A stretch of 64,000 bases of DNA, taken from assembly GCA_963082875.1 (NCBI GenBank), contig OY720098.1, positions 14,322,001-14,386,000 on the forward strand, read 5' to 3'. The position numbers and the translations under genes were made by a program. The DNA is from Corella eumyota (Eukaryota > Chordata > Ascidiacea > Phlebobranchia > Corellidae). Under the pieces are notes generated by a model. It searched no databases. It was not told where the DNA came from and saw only the letters and a program-made list of their open reading frames with translations. This document shows positions 47,927 through 60,898 of the stretch, piece by piece. Every line of letters begins with the position of its first letter. Position 1 is the first letter of the stretch.

Positions 47927-50900
47927 ATGGATAGGATATTTAAAATCGTGTGCTTGTTGTTACCAATACATAACATTGGTGCTAACAATTTTGGAACCTC
48001 TGCTGCAACCTATATCAATCCGACATCAACTTACAATGAAACGACACATTTTGGATATTCAATGTCTAGTCCGATCTATGATTCTGTTTCAAAAGATTTT
48101 AGGTAATTATTTTGGGGCTCTATTAGCGTCGTCCGCCAAATTTATAATTGCAAAAAGCGCGGAATTTTTATTACCTTACCCTAATCTTCCTTTGTGAATT
48201 CCGCCCTTTTCCGCATTTATTTTAGTACTACCAGTATAAGCGGGCGGAAGACGCTAAAAGAGCCCTATTATTTTTAGAACAATCTGTTTAAATGTTTTTA
48301 TTTTTTTTGACAAAGCAACCTTTTAAGGGGTAGTTTTCTATTCTGCCAGTTATTAATTCTGGCACAATCTATAGGGATAGTTGTAAAACCTTTAGCAGGA
48401 AAACTATGAAGTCAGTAGTACCATACTATTTTATGCTGGCACAATAATAATCACACTTATAAATGGCACAATAATACATGCAGGAAGTAATCAAGCTTTA
48501 GCCTTGGTAGTCAATATAACTAACTTTTACAAAAGTAACTTATTGTATTCTTTATAAATTTAAAATACCACGAATTAAAAAAAAACAACAATTAACTATG
48601 ATGGAATTTGTAACGTTTTAACAATCAACCGATATTGTTTTCTTTAAATTTAGCTAGCATTTAAAAACCTTATATTCTAACACCTAGCAAAAACTAATAA
48701 TTTTTTTTTTATTTGCAGTATTTTAATAGGCGCGCCAACATTTACAAAAAACAATGAAAAGGGTTTAATTTATAAAGTTAGCGCCAATATCGGTACAAAT
48801 AAAATAAGAAGCAGCCCTACTTCTTTGTTTACTGCACAATACGACGCAACTGAAAAAAATGCGGTCGTCAGAAACGATTCAGCGCTCGGGTTAAATATTG
48901 CTTCCAAACAAAACAGGGTTTCAGTAAGTAAATTCATACTTTTTTAATACTATAGTATCCCAATAAAAAATTTAAAAAGTTAACCCGTTATTTAAAAGAT
49001 ATTTGTAACTTATAACAGTAACTACAGAACTAGTCAGTAAAACGTAAAATTCTGACAATGTGCTTTGTTTAGACATGTGCTCCTTTAATGTATCGACAAT
49101 GTAAGGACGATACACGGATTGTAAGTGGAGCTTGTTTTCAAAGTGCAAATCATGGAACTGAATGGAATGACCAACCTAAACCAGCAGTACAAGGTTTTTA
49201 TTTAATTAGCGTAACAATAAGAAAATTTAAAAGTTTGTTAGAAAAGCATTTTTTTATATTGAATAATTTTTTTTATGACTCCTATATTTCTTAAATTGTG
49301 GGACAATAATCAATAATATCCCAAGCTGCAAAAGACAACTCAAGCCTGTATAGGGGATACAGATGTTACTATATGTTTGATCCATGTAATCGATTTTTCC
49401 ACATCTAGAATAATTTTTTTTAAATGAATCATATTATATTTGGTTAACAAATAACTATTAACTATAGAGTATGTCATATTAACAGATTGCCCGACCGACG
49501 CTGTTGACCTAATATTCGTATTGGATGGCTCATTTTCAGTAGGTCTTAGCAACTTCGGGCTTGTAAAGCAATGGGTAGTGGATCTTTCCAGAAGTTTTGA
49601 CATCGCGAACGACGACCACATTGGTGTCATTCAGTATTCTCATTGGTATGAGTTCAGGTATATCATTTTAATAGTTTAATAAATAGATCAATGCACTTTG
49701 TTAATTTAAACACCTCAGAATAAAACATTTTCTTCTATTTTTCTGTCCCAAATTTAGCAAGTTTTTGAACTGTATTCATGTTTGCTTTTTTCAAAACTAG
49801 TTTATTTTCAAAATAAATAAACGGTTGATAAACGTGATATTAAATATCTCATTTAGTCTTATGCCAAAAAACTGCGGTGGTTTACGTGTGCAATCGCGAT
49901 TAATAAATAAGATCGTGACGTCATATAATGTTATTGTCTTGGCACAGGTTTCGTTTAGGACAAACTGATTAGCTACGGATATGTTTATTTTATTAGGATT
50001 TGTGCAGTCTATCGGTTTAGATTTATAATGCTTTAACTTTTACTAATTACCCTATGACGTAATATTAAAACATTTATTCTGTCTTGTCTACCTGCAAATG
50101 GTGTTTAAGTAAAAAATAATCAAATAAACGTCGCAGTTTTTAATAAAACCAAAATATTTTTGTGGTATTTTATAACTATTCGACGACAAATTGTAAAATT
50201 TAAGACAATATGGCTAAGTAAATTTACTTATTAGAAAATTTTAACATGTATAACTTTGCGTTAAAATTTTAGATCGGATGACAACCAAGCCTACTTACGA
50301 ACTGAAATTTCCCTTGGAGAATATAAAGACCAGGTTCTATTCACAGTAAGTTTTATTAATATATCATTGTTATTTTAAACTATGCAATTATTTCTTTTTA
50401 ACAACAGTTTTTTGTTAAAATAAACGAATAATTTTTTTTATTTTGCTATTAAGTTTTTTAATACCAATATTTTTCACAAGTATTTAAAAAAATTAAATTT
50501 TTTAGCAACTTGTTATTAAACAAAAATCTTAGTAATTAAATTTTAAAGTAATTAATCAAATCGGTTTACTCGTATTTCGAACACTCAAACAATGACGTCA
50601 TCTAAAGACGTGACGTCAAACTATATAAACCTTTTTCTGGTTACTACAGTAGGAAATTACAGCGTGTCGTTTTACGAAATGAATAATAATCTTGTTTTAA
50701 AAATTATTCATTTTTTTATGGAACCAGCCATACTAAATGACAACTAACAAAATTGATAATCTCCAATATTAACAAATCAATTGACCAAACAAGCAATTTC
50801 TCTGAAAACAAAATTTCGAAAGCGACATTTTACTGAAATTTAGGTCAACCCATTTATTTATTAAAAAATATAATTATTTTTAGATTGGGCTGGGGTAAGC

Positions 50901-52727
50901 TAGAGTTAATATAAAATATTATATTGTTGGTAAAAAAGAGTTTTTAGAAATATGATTTTTGGTCAAATGTCTATTCGGTAACAGCTTTAGGGTCATATAA
51001 TAGTGTTCCTATACAATTTTTTTTCTTTTTTAAATATCAGTAGCACTTTTTCCTAAAAATACACTGTTTTTTCCTAGAATGCTGTAAGAGTAATTCCCCT
51101 ACACGGCTTTACAACTTACACGGCGCATGCAATAAATAAAACTGTTCGTGATTTTCAAAGTTCGTCGAGGTTTAATGATCCTGAAGTTGCTAAAGTTATG
51201 ATTCTTTTAACTGATGGAAAGTAAGTCTTCTTGCAATTTTTGCAAACTAAATTAGTTTGATCCTTGATATACTCTCTAAAAACAATATTTTGTTATCTTT
51301 TATTTTCGATCGTCAACCTCCGTCTCGTAAATTTGCTTTATGGCCGTTTGAATATAATTTATCGCTAAACTGATTTGCTTGTTGGGTATTGGCATAGAGT
51401 TTACACTGTTGATAGCCCTAAGGATTAAACCCAGGACCTCATGTAGCAAAGCCAAGTGTTCTAATCACTGCACAAAGATGTTATTTAAATTAAATTCTTG
51501 GTCAAAATTTAAAAGATATAAAAATTTTTAATAAATTTTAACGAAGCATCTGTTGCTAACACAAGTATGTGGCAGACTTTTACAAACCAAATTTTTTTGC
51601 GCTGATTTTATTAAGGCTAGTTTTAAGAAAAAGCCACACAATAATTAAAGTTTTTTTAAATCGTGTTCAAAAAATTATTAATTAGTTTAAATTTAAAGGT
51701 TATATTATAATAGATAAAAACGCGCCCTTAATTTGTTCTAATTTAATTTAATTTTCAACAGCGCAGATGATTTTACAGAATTACAAGGTGCATCAAATTA
51801 CGCTAGGTCGCTGGGGATTAAAACTATCGCAGTCGGTGTTGGAGATATTAAACATGGACAACTACAGGTAACATGTATTATTATTTGTTATACTATAACA
51901 ACAATCACATAATTGTAGCCGTTTTTAGATATATTTGATATTTTATGTATGTATCTTTATCCTCAATGTGGGAAAGTCGAGTGCGCGACATAAACATAGA
52001 GTAACATCAGTTACTCCGACCCAGTCTCGAGTTGCCTGTGACAGTTTGGGATATTATAAATTATAATTCCACGACAATTATACTGCTGATTAAGTGTTGG
52101 CTTCAGCAGGAGTCCATACCGTTTATAGCGTCTTACTCAAGGGCGCTACAGTATAAGAAAAATTTCATATTGAAAAATTTCATATTAAAAAAAAAAATTC
52201 TTATATTAAAAAATTTCATTAAGAAAAGTTTTTATTTTAGGTTATTGGCAATGGTGAAATAGGAAATGACGAAAACGTTTTCACTGTTACTGACTTTGCT
52301 GGTTTACAAGACATCATCGAAATATTAAAAACTTCGATTGCAAGTCGTCTTGAAGGTACGTTTACATTGTATAGGCCAAAATATGTGATTGTCAAACCGG
52401 TAATTAATCATTTGTTTGAGTTTTTATTTAAGTTAATGACCTAATAATGTTTTTTTTGGGTGAGTTGCAAATACCTTTAACCATTAATATAAAATTGCCT
52501 TTGATATTTTTTGACCTTCAACTTGCTAGCATATGTTTTGCCTTTTGTTATCTATGCTTTGGAAATTAATTAAAATTTTTCGTGGTTATTTTAAAAATGA
52601 AATAACTTTTGGCACATTTGGGTTTAGTAGCTTAAGTATAGTATATTTACTTAAGTTATTTTCAGGAGGAGAAAGGGTAAATAACTTGGAATATTCGGAA
52701 ATTGGAATTTCAGGAGAATTTAGTAAG
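47927..52727 (+). CDS. Integrin alpha with I domain, N-terminal part only
   Basis: Nine exons join in frame: 47927-48102, 48719-48923, 49073-49193, 49486-49657, 50273-50345, 51078-51220, 51762-51867, 52241-52355 and 52666-52727. A signal peptide (IVCLLLPIHNIGANNF) is followed by beta-propeller blade 1 (HFGYSM, ILIGAPTF, KGLIYKV) and blade 2 start (ALGLNI, TCAPLMYRQC, VSGACF). Then comes a full von Willebrand A (I) domain with a complete metal site: DGSFS, the Thr in GFTTYTAHAI, and TDGNADD. After the I domain the sequence returns to propeller-type EYSEIGISGEFSK, then ends; reading on past 52727 reaches a stop at 52826. Blades 3-7, the leg domains and the membrane helix are not found before the next same-strand gene at 54631. 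Ascidians have their own I-domain alpha integrins (for example Halocynthia alpha-Hr1), and this belongs with them. Confidence 0.85.
48114..48265. mobile_element. Short MITE in integrin intron 1
   Basis: GGGGCTCTATTAGCGTCGTC at the left pairs with GACGCTAAAAGAGCCC at the right (about 24 bp of imperfect inverted repeat) around a 100-bp interior with CGCGGAATTTT and AATTCCGCCC words, themselves inverted. It starts 11 bp after the exon 1 donor. Confidence 0.65.
51395..51480 (-). repeat. tRNA-like SINE head in integrin intron 6
   Basis: On the minus strand: CAGTGATTAGAACACTTGGC, then TTTGCTACATGAGGTCCTGG, then GTTTAATCC as a B box. It has the same head type as at 10741 and 54262. Truncated. Confidence 0.65.
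51937..52155 (-). repeat. SINE tail copy in integrin intron 7
   Basis: It carries the family tail (CTGTAGCGCCCTTGAGTAAG on the minus strand) and the terminal CCTCAATGTGGGAAAGTCG word shared with 10741-10800, but no tRNA-like head. It ends in AAAATT repeats just before exon 8. Confidence 0.65.
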
Positions 52728-54261
52728 GTAAGTCTGTTACTAGTACATTTTACTCTTTCTTTTCACTATCAACCTATTCCGTTACGTTCTTTATTATTCG
52801 CGATCTCAGCCTCGAACACTTTATAATGCTGTTTTAATTTTTTGATATAGTTTGCAACAATTAGCAGTCTATAAATAACCAAAAAGTAATACGAATTTAA
52901 TATGAGAAAATCGTATTAACTTGTCGATTGTGTGGTAGGCTCTACTAAACTTTGCAGGCCTACTGCTTAATGTTTATTTGGGCATAAAAAATTGGGAAAC
53001 CTAATTAGGAGCATTCTGGTCTATATAAAAAGTTACATTTGCCGCCGTTACTAAAATGTAACTTAATTTTATTTTGGTTAAATTGTACCCTGTCTGTTCG
53101 GAGCACTTTCTTAAACAAGGTTTTTTTTAAAAATACTTTTTTAGAGATTTACCTTTTGGTGATAGGTTTTTGGTAGCTTATATAAAACTTATTTCGCGTA
53201 CTGTTATTTGTAAGCAAAATACACAAGAATAAAATCCAATAACCCAAGTTGCTTATTAGCATTTACTCTATTAAATAGTGTCAAAACTACCTAAATTTTC
53301 GTACCGCTTAAACAGTACTTCTCGCTATTTGGCTGGAAGAGTTTGAAGGCCGAATAATCTGTCTACCGTTTGGAAAAATCAATTTTAACTTTGGATCTTA
53401 ATTTAATTTATATAAGTTTAATGAAAACATTTTATAAAATTGGCCAACAAAATACCAAATGCGGATGGAGAATTGGAAATATTTTTAGGTTATAAAAAAA
53501 TTTGTTATCAAAAATATTAAGAACGTTTATGAAGAATGGTAAACACTACAAATGTAATAACAAGTATTTTTATACTTATATTTTTTGTACTGAGGATAAA
53601 TTTAATTTTAAAATATATTGAGAGAACATTTGTTTGTTTACGATATTATTTTTCGTTGTAGCGTTTTTCATACACGAAAAAGTTGGCGATTTGTCAAGTG
53701 ACAAAATTGCTTTTTTGTGTGTTTTGCACGCACCAGTAACACCAGCAAAACGGGAAAAAATTAACATAAATTGAAGAAGGCACAAAAATACGACCTAAAA
53801 CAAAAATAACATTTTAATATATTTTAATATATAAATAGAACCAGCTTGAGAATAAATATACCTGACTGAATATGCATGTTGATTTTTCATTAATTTAATA
53901 AAAAATAAGATGGCTCTGGTAAGAAAACATAAACTTGTCACGAAAAATTGCATGTTACTCAGGGCTGTAGGGCAGGCAGGGTGTGACAGAAAATAAACCT
54001 ATTAAAGAACGGCATTTTACAAAATAGTTATGTACATACTAACTAATATTAAAAGTTATTTAAATTCTATATTAATATTTGAGTGATCCAGGGTTAATTA
54101 TTATGTATATTTGCACTAAAAGTTGCATTTAGATTTTTAATTGCTTTGATGCTTTGCAACTTTTTTTTACACTGTGGTTTTTGTATAGGTCTATAATTAG
54201 AGTACCTATAGAATATTCTGGTTCAAATGTCCATTAAGTAAAAAGGTGATGATATGATGGT
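52728..54261. other. Intergenic gap after the integrin fragment
   Basis: About 1.5 kb where the rest of an integrin alpha would be expected. I looked for FG-GAP words (GAYDWSG-like, DxDxDG calcium loops) and acceptor-linked frames and saw none. A minus-strand frame at 53576-53785 has no domain. Confidence 0.45.
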
Positions 54262-54358
54262 ATTATTATTTTTACCCAGTCTCTAGCAATGGAGATTAAA
54301 CTCAAGACCTCATGTAGTGAAGCCAAATGTTCCAACCACTACACATGCAGCGCCCCCT
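54262..54358 (-). repeat. tRNA-like SINE head upstream of FAAH
   Basis: On the minus strand: GTGTAGTGGTTGGAACATTT, then GGCTTCACTACATGAGGTCT, then GAGTTTAATCTCC (B box). A truncated copy of the same family as at 10741 and 51395. Confidence 0.65.
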
Positions 54359-54630
54359 AAGCCTAATCTTTAAATATTAAAATTTTAGTACATAAGGTTA
54401 GTATTTAAATATTAGGAAATAGTTTATTTGAATAATTTTAAAATTATTTTTTTCATTGTGTAAAGACTATTTGTATAATTTGCTATGACAAAAAGGAACA
54501 AATTTAAACTTGTAAAAGTAACCAATATTTTGTACCCTCGAATAAAACTTAATAAAGACTGATTGGTTTTGAGTTGAAAATGTTCAAAAGATTAAAATGT
54601 TTTTTTTAGTTTTTTAACAATTTAAAAAAA

Positions 54631-57600
54631 ATGGATGCTCTGTTAAGGCCTTATGCATTTAAAGCTGCTAGAGCAGCAGGGTTTACTACTGTAGTTGCTT
54701 GTGGATTATGTGTTGTTGCATTTAAACTACACAAACTAAGAAGTTTACAAAAAAGGGCTGCTGAGAAAAGAAAACATGATCATGCAGAGATTTTGAAACA
54801 ACTGCAAAGTCTGGAAAATTTAAATGTATAAATAATATTTATTTTATTTTTTGGTAATTTTTATATGTAAACATATAAGAAAAAACTTGTTAATATGCAA
54901 AACAGAACACTGTGGTTAAACATGTCTTAGGTTTGATTCACGCTGGTAGCGCTCAGTTTTGAGTTAGCTTTAGCTGTTTGGGATATTATTAACTATATTT
55001 GTCAAATACTTTTATGCCGATTAGTTTTTGGTTTGGCAGGTGTTCATATCATTTGTAGTGCCTAACTTTAGGGAGCTTCAACACAAACCAAGCACAAGTC
55101 AAACCAAGGACTTTATGTGATAAAGTCTAGTATTCTAACAACTACACAATGCCTCTGATAAACATATATAGTCAAAAACGTTTTCTAGTATGTTTATTCA
55201 ATTATTTTAGAAAATTCTACACTTACTATATTTCTAGTTCTTTTAAATTTAATTTAAGGTTAAAGAACGAAATAAAATACTTAAAATGAAACCAGAAGAT
55301 TTAATTCTTGCTGCACAACAAGGAAAATTGGACCCAAAGAAAATTCTTCAAGCCTATATGTACAAGGTAATATGTATCAAGAAAACAATGGTAACAATAA
55401 AATTCCATATAAGAATAAAAACTAACCTTTCTAAGAAACTAAAACTTGTATGTCATTTAGCTCTAGCATTTTTATGTGCAAATATTGTCTATAGATTTTT
55501 GTTACAAAACTAATTTAATATTTTTTTTATTTAATTATTTTTTATGTAAAATGATTGACTTAACAACCAAAACGTAGATTAACATTTTTTACTCTGACCC
55601 GTATCTCAGTTGACTTTTAGAATAATAGTTTTATTAAGAGTAGTTTAATGGTATATACATTATTGTGAATAGAATTTTGTGTTTTGAATCATTAAACCTT
55701 ATTTTTGAAGGCATGTTATGATACTCAAGAATTGAACTCAATAACTTGCATAATAAAAGAATGTTATGAAGTTGCTGCTAAGTTATCAGATAATGAAGAA
55801 AAGGGGTTATTGTATGGACTTCCTGTTAGTCTAAAGGAATGCATTAAAATCAAGGTTAAAAAGTTTTTTTATAAAAATAGTTTTATTCGTACTTAAAATT
55901 GTTCTATTTTTTTGCATTTAAAGTTGTTTGAGCTTTCGATGTTTAATAAAAAATTTTTTTCAAAAAAGGAAAATTAAAATAAATTTTGAAACCCTTGACT
56001 TCTTATAGTGAGGTAAAGTGTTTTAAATTTTTTTAACCCTTGTTCAGACTCTCAGTTTACATTAGGGATAATTAAACATAAATTTTATTTGTTTGTCAAA
56101 GGGAACTGATGCAACTATTGGAATTTCCAAATTGATTGATGTCAAAGCAGCCGAGGATGCTGTAATTGCAAGAGTTTTAAAGCACTGTGGGGCTGTCCCT
56201 TATGTGAAAACCAATGTAGTGCAGCTTATGCTAAGGTTGAATTAATCTACATTTGTTTATGCAAAAGTTATTTTGGTTTTGATCTTAACTGCTTCCTTAC
56301 TGTGGAGCCCTTAAGGAAGGTTTTATCAGGCAAATATATTAATTATATCCCAAAGTCAACTTGAAATTGGTTTAGGGTGACATATGTTTCAGTATATTTT
56401 GACTGTAAAGTTGGCATAGCTACACGCGAATGAAAAGGAAAAAATAATTACAAAATTTTGATTAAAGAAATATTAATTCATGTTAATGGAGTAAAATCGT
56501 ACTTCTCATTTCGAGAACAAACCAATATAAAAATTAATAATTTTTTTAAATTTTAGCTTTGAGGGAAGTAACCCTATATATGGGGAATCCCACAACCCTC
56601 ATAACATGCGCCTGACAACTGGGGGTTCATCATCTGGGGAAGGGGCAATAGTGGGTTCGGGTGGTTCCCCTCTGGGCTTTGGAACTGACATCGCAGGAAG
56701 TATTCGGGTTCCCGCCCATATGTGTGGAATAGCAGGGCTTAAACCGACAATGAACAGAATAAGCAAGAAGGGGATTCAAAGTTTGTTTTTTATTTTTTTA
56801 ATTTATATAATATTATTAAAAATATTTATATAAATTTGGTTTTTGGTTGGATGACAATAATGATTAAAACTATCTTTCACCAATAAACTGTTGTGCTAAT
56901 CCAGGGTTTGCCAATATTTTAGCCTTAATGAATCAAATTACAAACCTAAAGAATTGAAGGGCTATATAGCAAAAATACAAATACAAGATTTTTTTCTATT
57001 TTAATGTTTCTTAAAAAATTTACTTAAAATTTATGTGTTCAGGTTCTTTACCAAGCCAAACCTTGTTATGTTCAACAGTAGGACCAATGGCAAAGGATGT
57101 TGACACTCTGGTTGTTGCCATGACAGCACTTCTGTGTCCGATGATGTTTCAACTTGACTTGGATGTTCCTCCTCTACCTTTTAATGAAGAGGTAAGAAGG
57201 TTACCTTTTTGTGACAAAAAACATTCTATTAAATTTTTATTCTAATGTTGGCACCATAGTGTATTGGTTAAATCACTTGGCTGCACAGCAAAAGTCTCGA
57301 GGTTTGAACTTTGCTGTTTCTGTGTTTTAGCATCCTTTAATAAAAATAGTCTTAATAATATTTTAAACTGCCTAAGAAAACTTGATACAGGGTTAAGGAA
57401 ACAACCATAACCTTATGTTTAGGCCACGAAGTCTGCCTTTTCGCATCGAAAATAATAATATAGAAATATCATCCCAAAGATATTAATCAATTTAAAAAAG
57501 TAAAACAGTTTTTAGTTAAATTTATTAAAATAACTTTATTATAAAATTGAGTGCTAAATTTAATAGTTAAATGTGGTTTTAACTTACTGTAGTAACTAAA

Positions 57601-59907
57601 ACTTTCTAAAACTACATTTATAGTGAATAAATTATCAAAAATCTTAGATTTATTTGTCAAAAAGAAAGTTAAGAATTGGTTATTACGATGATGATGGTTA
57701 CAATAAACCTATTCCGGCAATCCAAAGAGCTCTACACATTGCTAAAGATGCACTGGAAAGTGCTGGACATACTTTGGTGAAATTTCCTGTTCCAAATGTG
57801 GCAGAAGCTATGAGAATTTCATCAGCTGGTTTGTTCTTCCTAATGCATGTGGTGTAGTGGTTAAAACATTTAGCTACAGTGCATGGGGCCCCCGTTTTGA
57901 TTTCCACTGCTTCCATGCTGTAGCAACCTTAAGTGAAGCGCTATAAATAATACAAACTCTTGCAGGACTAAAAACATAATTATTATTTTTTTTTTCAAAA
58001 AAATTTCAAAAATTCACTATTATTATATATTAAATCGTAAAACTCTCCGTAATATATCAAAATTTGGTCTTAGAAATTTTTTAATCAAAACTTTTACAGC
58101 GGTATATGCTGATGGCGGCAAAGGTATAATAAGATTAATGAAAGATGAAAAAGTTGATATCAGAGGTAAGGACCAATATCGAAAGTGGATTATTTCGCCG
58201 TTTTTCAGAACTCTGAAATATTACTTTAAATGGTTAAGGGTAGGTTTATATTAGCTTACACAATAGTATATACTTAAATTGTATTAAAATGCGTTTAAAC
58301 CATATCTGCATATTTCTTGTGTGTGGGTGTGCAAACAGCTTATTTACATGTACTTAAGTTTAGTTTGACATATGTATCTTTTAAACTCATTACACATGTT
58401 GTACAAGTTACGCACAGCCAATATAGAAGGACCCCTTTTATATTTCAAAAAAGTTAAACCTTTAATTTTGTTTTGTTAAAGATTTTTTATATAAATTTCC
58501 CCATGATGTAAAAAGGTTAACTTTACAGCTAAACATTTGGCATTTATACTCTGACCTAGTTATAAAATATATTAGGCAGTTTTAAACATCATGATAATGT
58601 TGCCAGATAATTATTCTGAAAACATATGGTTTTAAACCAAATACTTTATGTAGTAATTACAAAGCTTTAGACCAATTCACCATGTTGCCATATATGAGAT
58701 TTGAAGATCATTTTTCCCCCATTTTATAAAGAAAAATTTTATTTACCTATTAAATTTATTTATTTTTAGTATCCACGAATAGCAGAGGATGATTTTTTTT
58801 ACGGGGGTGGAAATGGATCGGTTGATCGACTATGGGGTTTAGTTGCCCTAGCAAAAGCCTACAAAAAACAGTTCTGTGACCTCTGGAACTCTCATGAACT
58901 CGATGCCCTGATTTGTCCTCCTTTTCCTGTTGTTGCTTGTGAGAAAGGATCAATTTCAAATATGACAGGTAATATGTTATTGTGTTTAATTTTTCATTTT
59001 TTTTATTTATTTGTTATTGATGTGAGAATAACAGCTACCACATCACCATCAGCTTTACAAATTATAAGGCATGATTGTTTTATAGTTAATTGGGAAATTG
59101 TTATTGGTAATACCATTTATGGCTTACCATTTAAAGCTTAAGCTACAGCATGGAGACAATGGGGGGGCCTGTATACCTTGCATTATTTTAATTTTGTTTT
59201 ATTGTAATTTATACCACTTTTGTCTAACAGTCGGCTATAAATTTTCATAAACACAGTGCTAGTATTATTTAAAGTCAAATTTGAAAGTCTGCTACCTGGT
59301 TCGAATAAATAAAACATATTTATCCAAAATTTCTTTCAAATTATTACATTCACATAATAAACTTAAATATATATATATTTTTTAAGCACTTATGAGTTAT
59401 TCAACATTGTACACTCTTCTCAACTATTCTGCTGGTGTGGTCCCTGTAACTAAAGTAACATCTGCTGATATTAAAGGCCTTGATGATTATAAAGGGCATT
59501 ATGGAGACCCATGGGACAAAAACATTAAAACAGTAATTTATTTGATTATAATTTTTATAACTTTTCGTACCATTAATAGCATATTGCTTAGGGTTGCTAT
59601 GGCACGAGTGCAGTTGGAATTAAACTTATGACCTTATGCTGTAAAACCAAGTGTTTAAACCACTACCCTACACTTTACTAAACTAAATTGCGAGTTTATA
59701 GAACAGATTTTGCAATATCTCTTTTTTATAAACAGGTATTATTTATTCACTAATATACAAAAATGTTTTTTGCAATAATTTTAAACTTAGGCATGCAAAG
59801 GAGCAGAGGGGATGCCTGTGGCTGTACAATGTGTTGCCCCAACATGGCAAGATGAAATGTGTCTTCGTGTTATGAAAGAAGTAGAATCCATTGTGCAATA
59901 TTCTTAG
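54631..59907 (+). CDS. FAAH: Fatty-acid amide hydrolase (FAAH)
   Basis: Eleven exons (54631-54825, 55259-55366, 55711-55854, 56102-56235, 56557-56780, 57043-57191, 57648-57828, 58100-58239, 58770-58968, 59387-59532, 59791-59907) join in frame to 578 residues, close to human FAAH (579). An N-terminal membrane helix (AGFTTVVACGLCVVAFKL) comes first, as in vertebrate FAAH1. The amidase-signature catalytic triad is complete: Lys in GLPVSLKECIK, Ser in TTGGSSSGEGA, and nucleophile Ser in GFGTDIAGSIRVP. The later parts (GYYDDDGYNKPIPAIQRAL, SAGVVPVTKVT, GMPVAVQCVAPTWQDEM) also track the family. FAAH hydrolyses anandamide and other fatty-acid amides at internal membranes. A T-rich AG (54601-54609) about 20 bp before the ATG looks like a spliced-leader acceptor. 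AATAAA at 59949 follows the stop. Confidence 0.95.
54912..55155 (-). repeat. SINE filling most of FAAH intron 1
   Basis: The minus-strand head is AGGCATTGTGTAGTTGTTAG, followed by a B-box-like TTGGTTTGACTTG. The tail, near 54912-54990, has the CAAACAGCTAAAGCTAACTC region seen in related copies. The left border also resembles a plus-strand head (GTGGTTAAACATGTC), so two copies in opposite directions may be joined. Confidence 0.6.
57255..57345 (+). repeat. SINE head in FAAH intron 6
   Basis: ACCATAGTGTATTGGTTAAA (A box) and GAGGTTTGAACTTTGCTG (B-box area) mark a degraded tRNA-like head with a short tail. Confidence 0.6.
57842..57965 (+). repeat. SINE in FAAH intron 7, just after the donor
   Basis: ATGTGGTGTAGTGGTTAAAA carries a consensus A box and CCCGTTTTGATTTCC is a weakened B box. 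The tail (CATGCTGTAGCAACCTTAAG, then TGAAGCGCTATAAATAATAC) is typical of the family. It begins 14 bp after the exon 7 end. Confidence 0.75.
58600..58692 (-). repeat. Degraded SINE head in FAAH intron 8
   Basis: On the minus strand: GGCAACATGGTGAATTGGTC, then TAAAGCTTTGTAATTACTAC, then a B-box-like GGTTTAAAACC. Weak but in the expected order. Confidence 0.4.
59590..59690 (-). repeat. SINE head in FAAH intron 10
   Basis: On the minus strand: AGTGTAGGGTAGTGGTTTAA, then ACTTGGTTTTACAGCATAAG, then GTCATAAGTTTAATTCC (B box), then CAACTGCACTCGTGCCATAG. This is the third clear copy within FAAH introns. Confidence 0.7.
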
Positions 59908-60898
59908 TGTTTGATGTTTAACTAAATTTAATTAAACTTCAAGTTTGCAATAAATTGTATTTCATTAATGTATTTTGCTTTAAAAAATAAGCACTCCTTA
60001 ACCTATTCCGAATTTCATCGATTTAGCATTGTGTAGTTACCTAAGGACAATAACTGTTTTACCATTTTAGCAATTGTAAATATATGTATCCTGTTTGTAT
60101 AAATGTAAGATATTTATGATTATGCCGCTTTTTATACTTCGCACTGTTTTAAAATTGCTGCCATTAAAAATATTCTAAAAATGTGTAAGTTTGTACTGGC
60201 TTTGCAGTTAAGGGCTAAAGTTTTGCACAACGTTTAAGGCTTAACATTTTTGTCCAGCCTGCGCAAGTATTTAGTTTCTAATTTTTAATGCTCACACAGT
60301 CTTAAACGTAGGTTATTTTGTTTAAAAAAAACAATTTATGCAAAAAAAAAACAATTTACACAAAAAATTTATAATTAAGCCAAACAGTTTTTTATAAAGG
60401 TGTCGGGTGTGAGGGTTGTTAGTTGATTCGAGTAGAGTACTTTTCTGGCTGTAATATAATTGTTTGGTCAAATGTAATTAATAAACATATTTAACGGCGT
60501 AAAATAAAAAAAAATTAGCATACGTAAGTTTATTTATTATTTTTAATTATCGTATTAAAAATCACCAACTTCTTTCATTTTTAGATTTAATTATTTTCTT
60601 TCCGCCATTTTTAGATTTGTTATGTTTTCGAAATCAAAGAACAATAGCTTCTTGGTTATAGGAAATTTATTGCTTTGATAGGGTTACGCTTTTTTAAAAA
60701 AAAAACGATGTTTTTTTCTTGTTTTAACTTGTGAAAATAAATAGATAAAGCACTGAAGTAAAATTGTATAAAATTCAGCGGTACAGCCTGACAGCGCTAC
60801 AACTACAATAAGACCAAAAAAACTGCACAAATTTTAACTTCAACAGTACAAGCTGACAAGTGAAAACTAGACAAAAAATATTTGTAAATTTGTGAAAA
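59908..60898 (+). other. FAAH 3' UTR, intergenic DNA and XPR1 upstream region
   Basis: No gene is seen. A doubled AAAAAAAACAATTTATGC/CAC word lies at 60326-60370. Confidence 0.4.

Noticed and set aside
58164-58208. Possible short intron inside FAAH exon 8 (GTAAGG to TTTTTCAG)
   Set aside because: Too short for an intron, and its removal puts a stop in frame; reading through gives the expected FAAH length.
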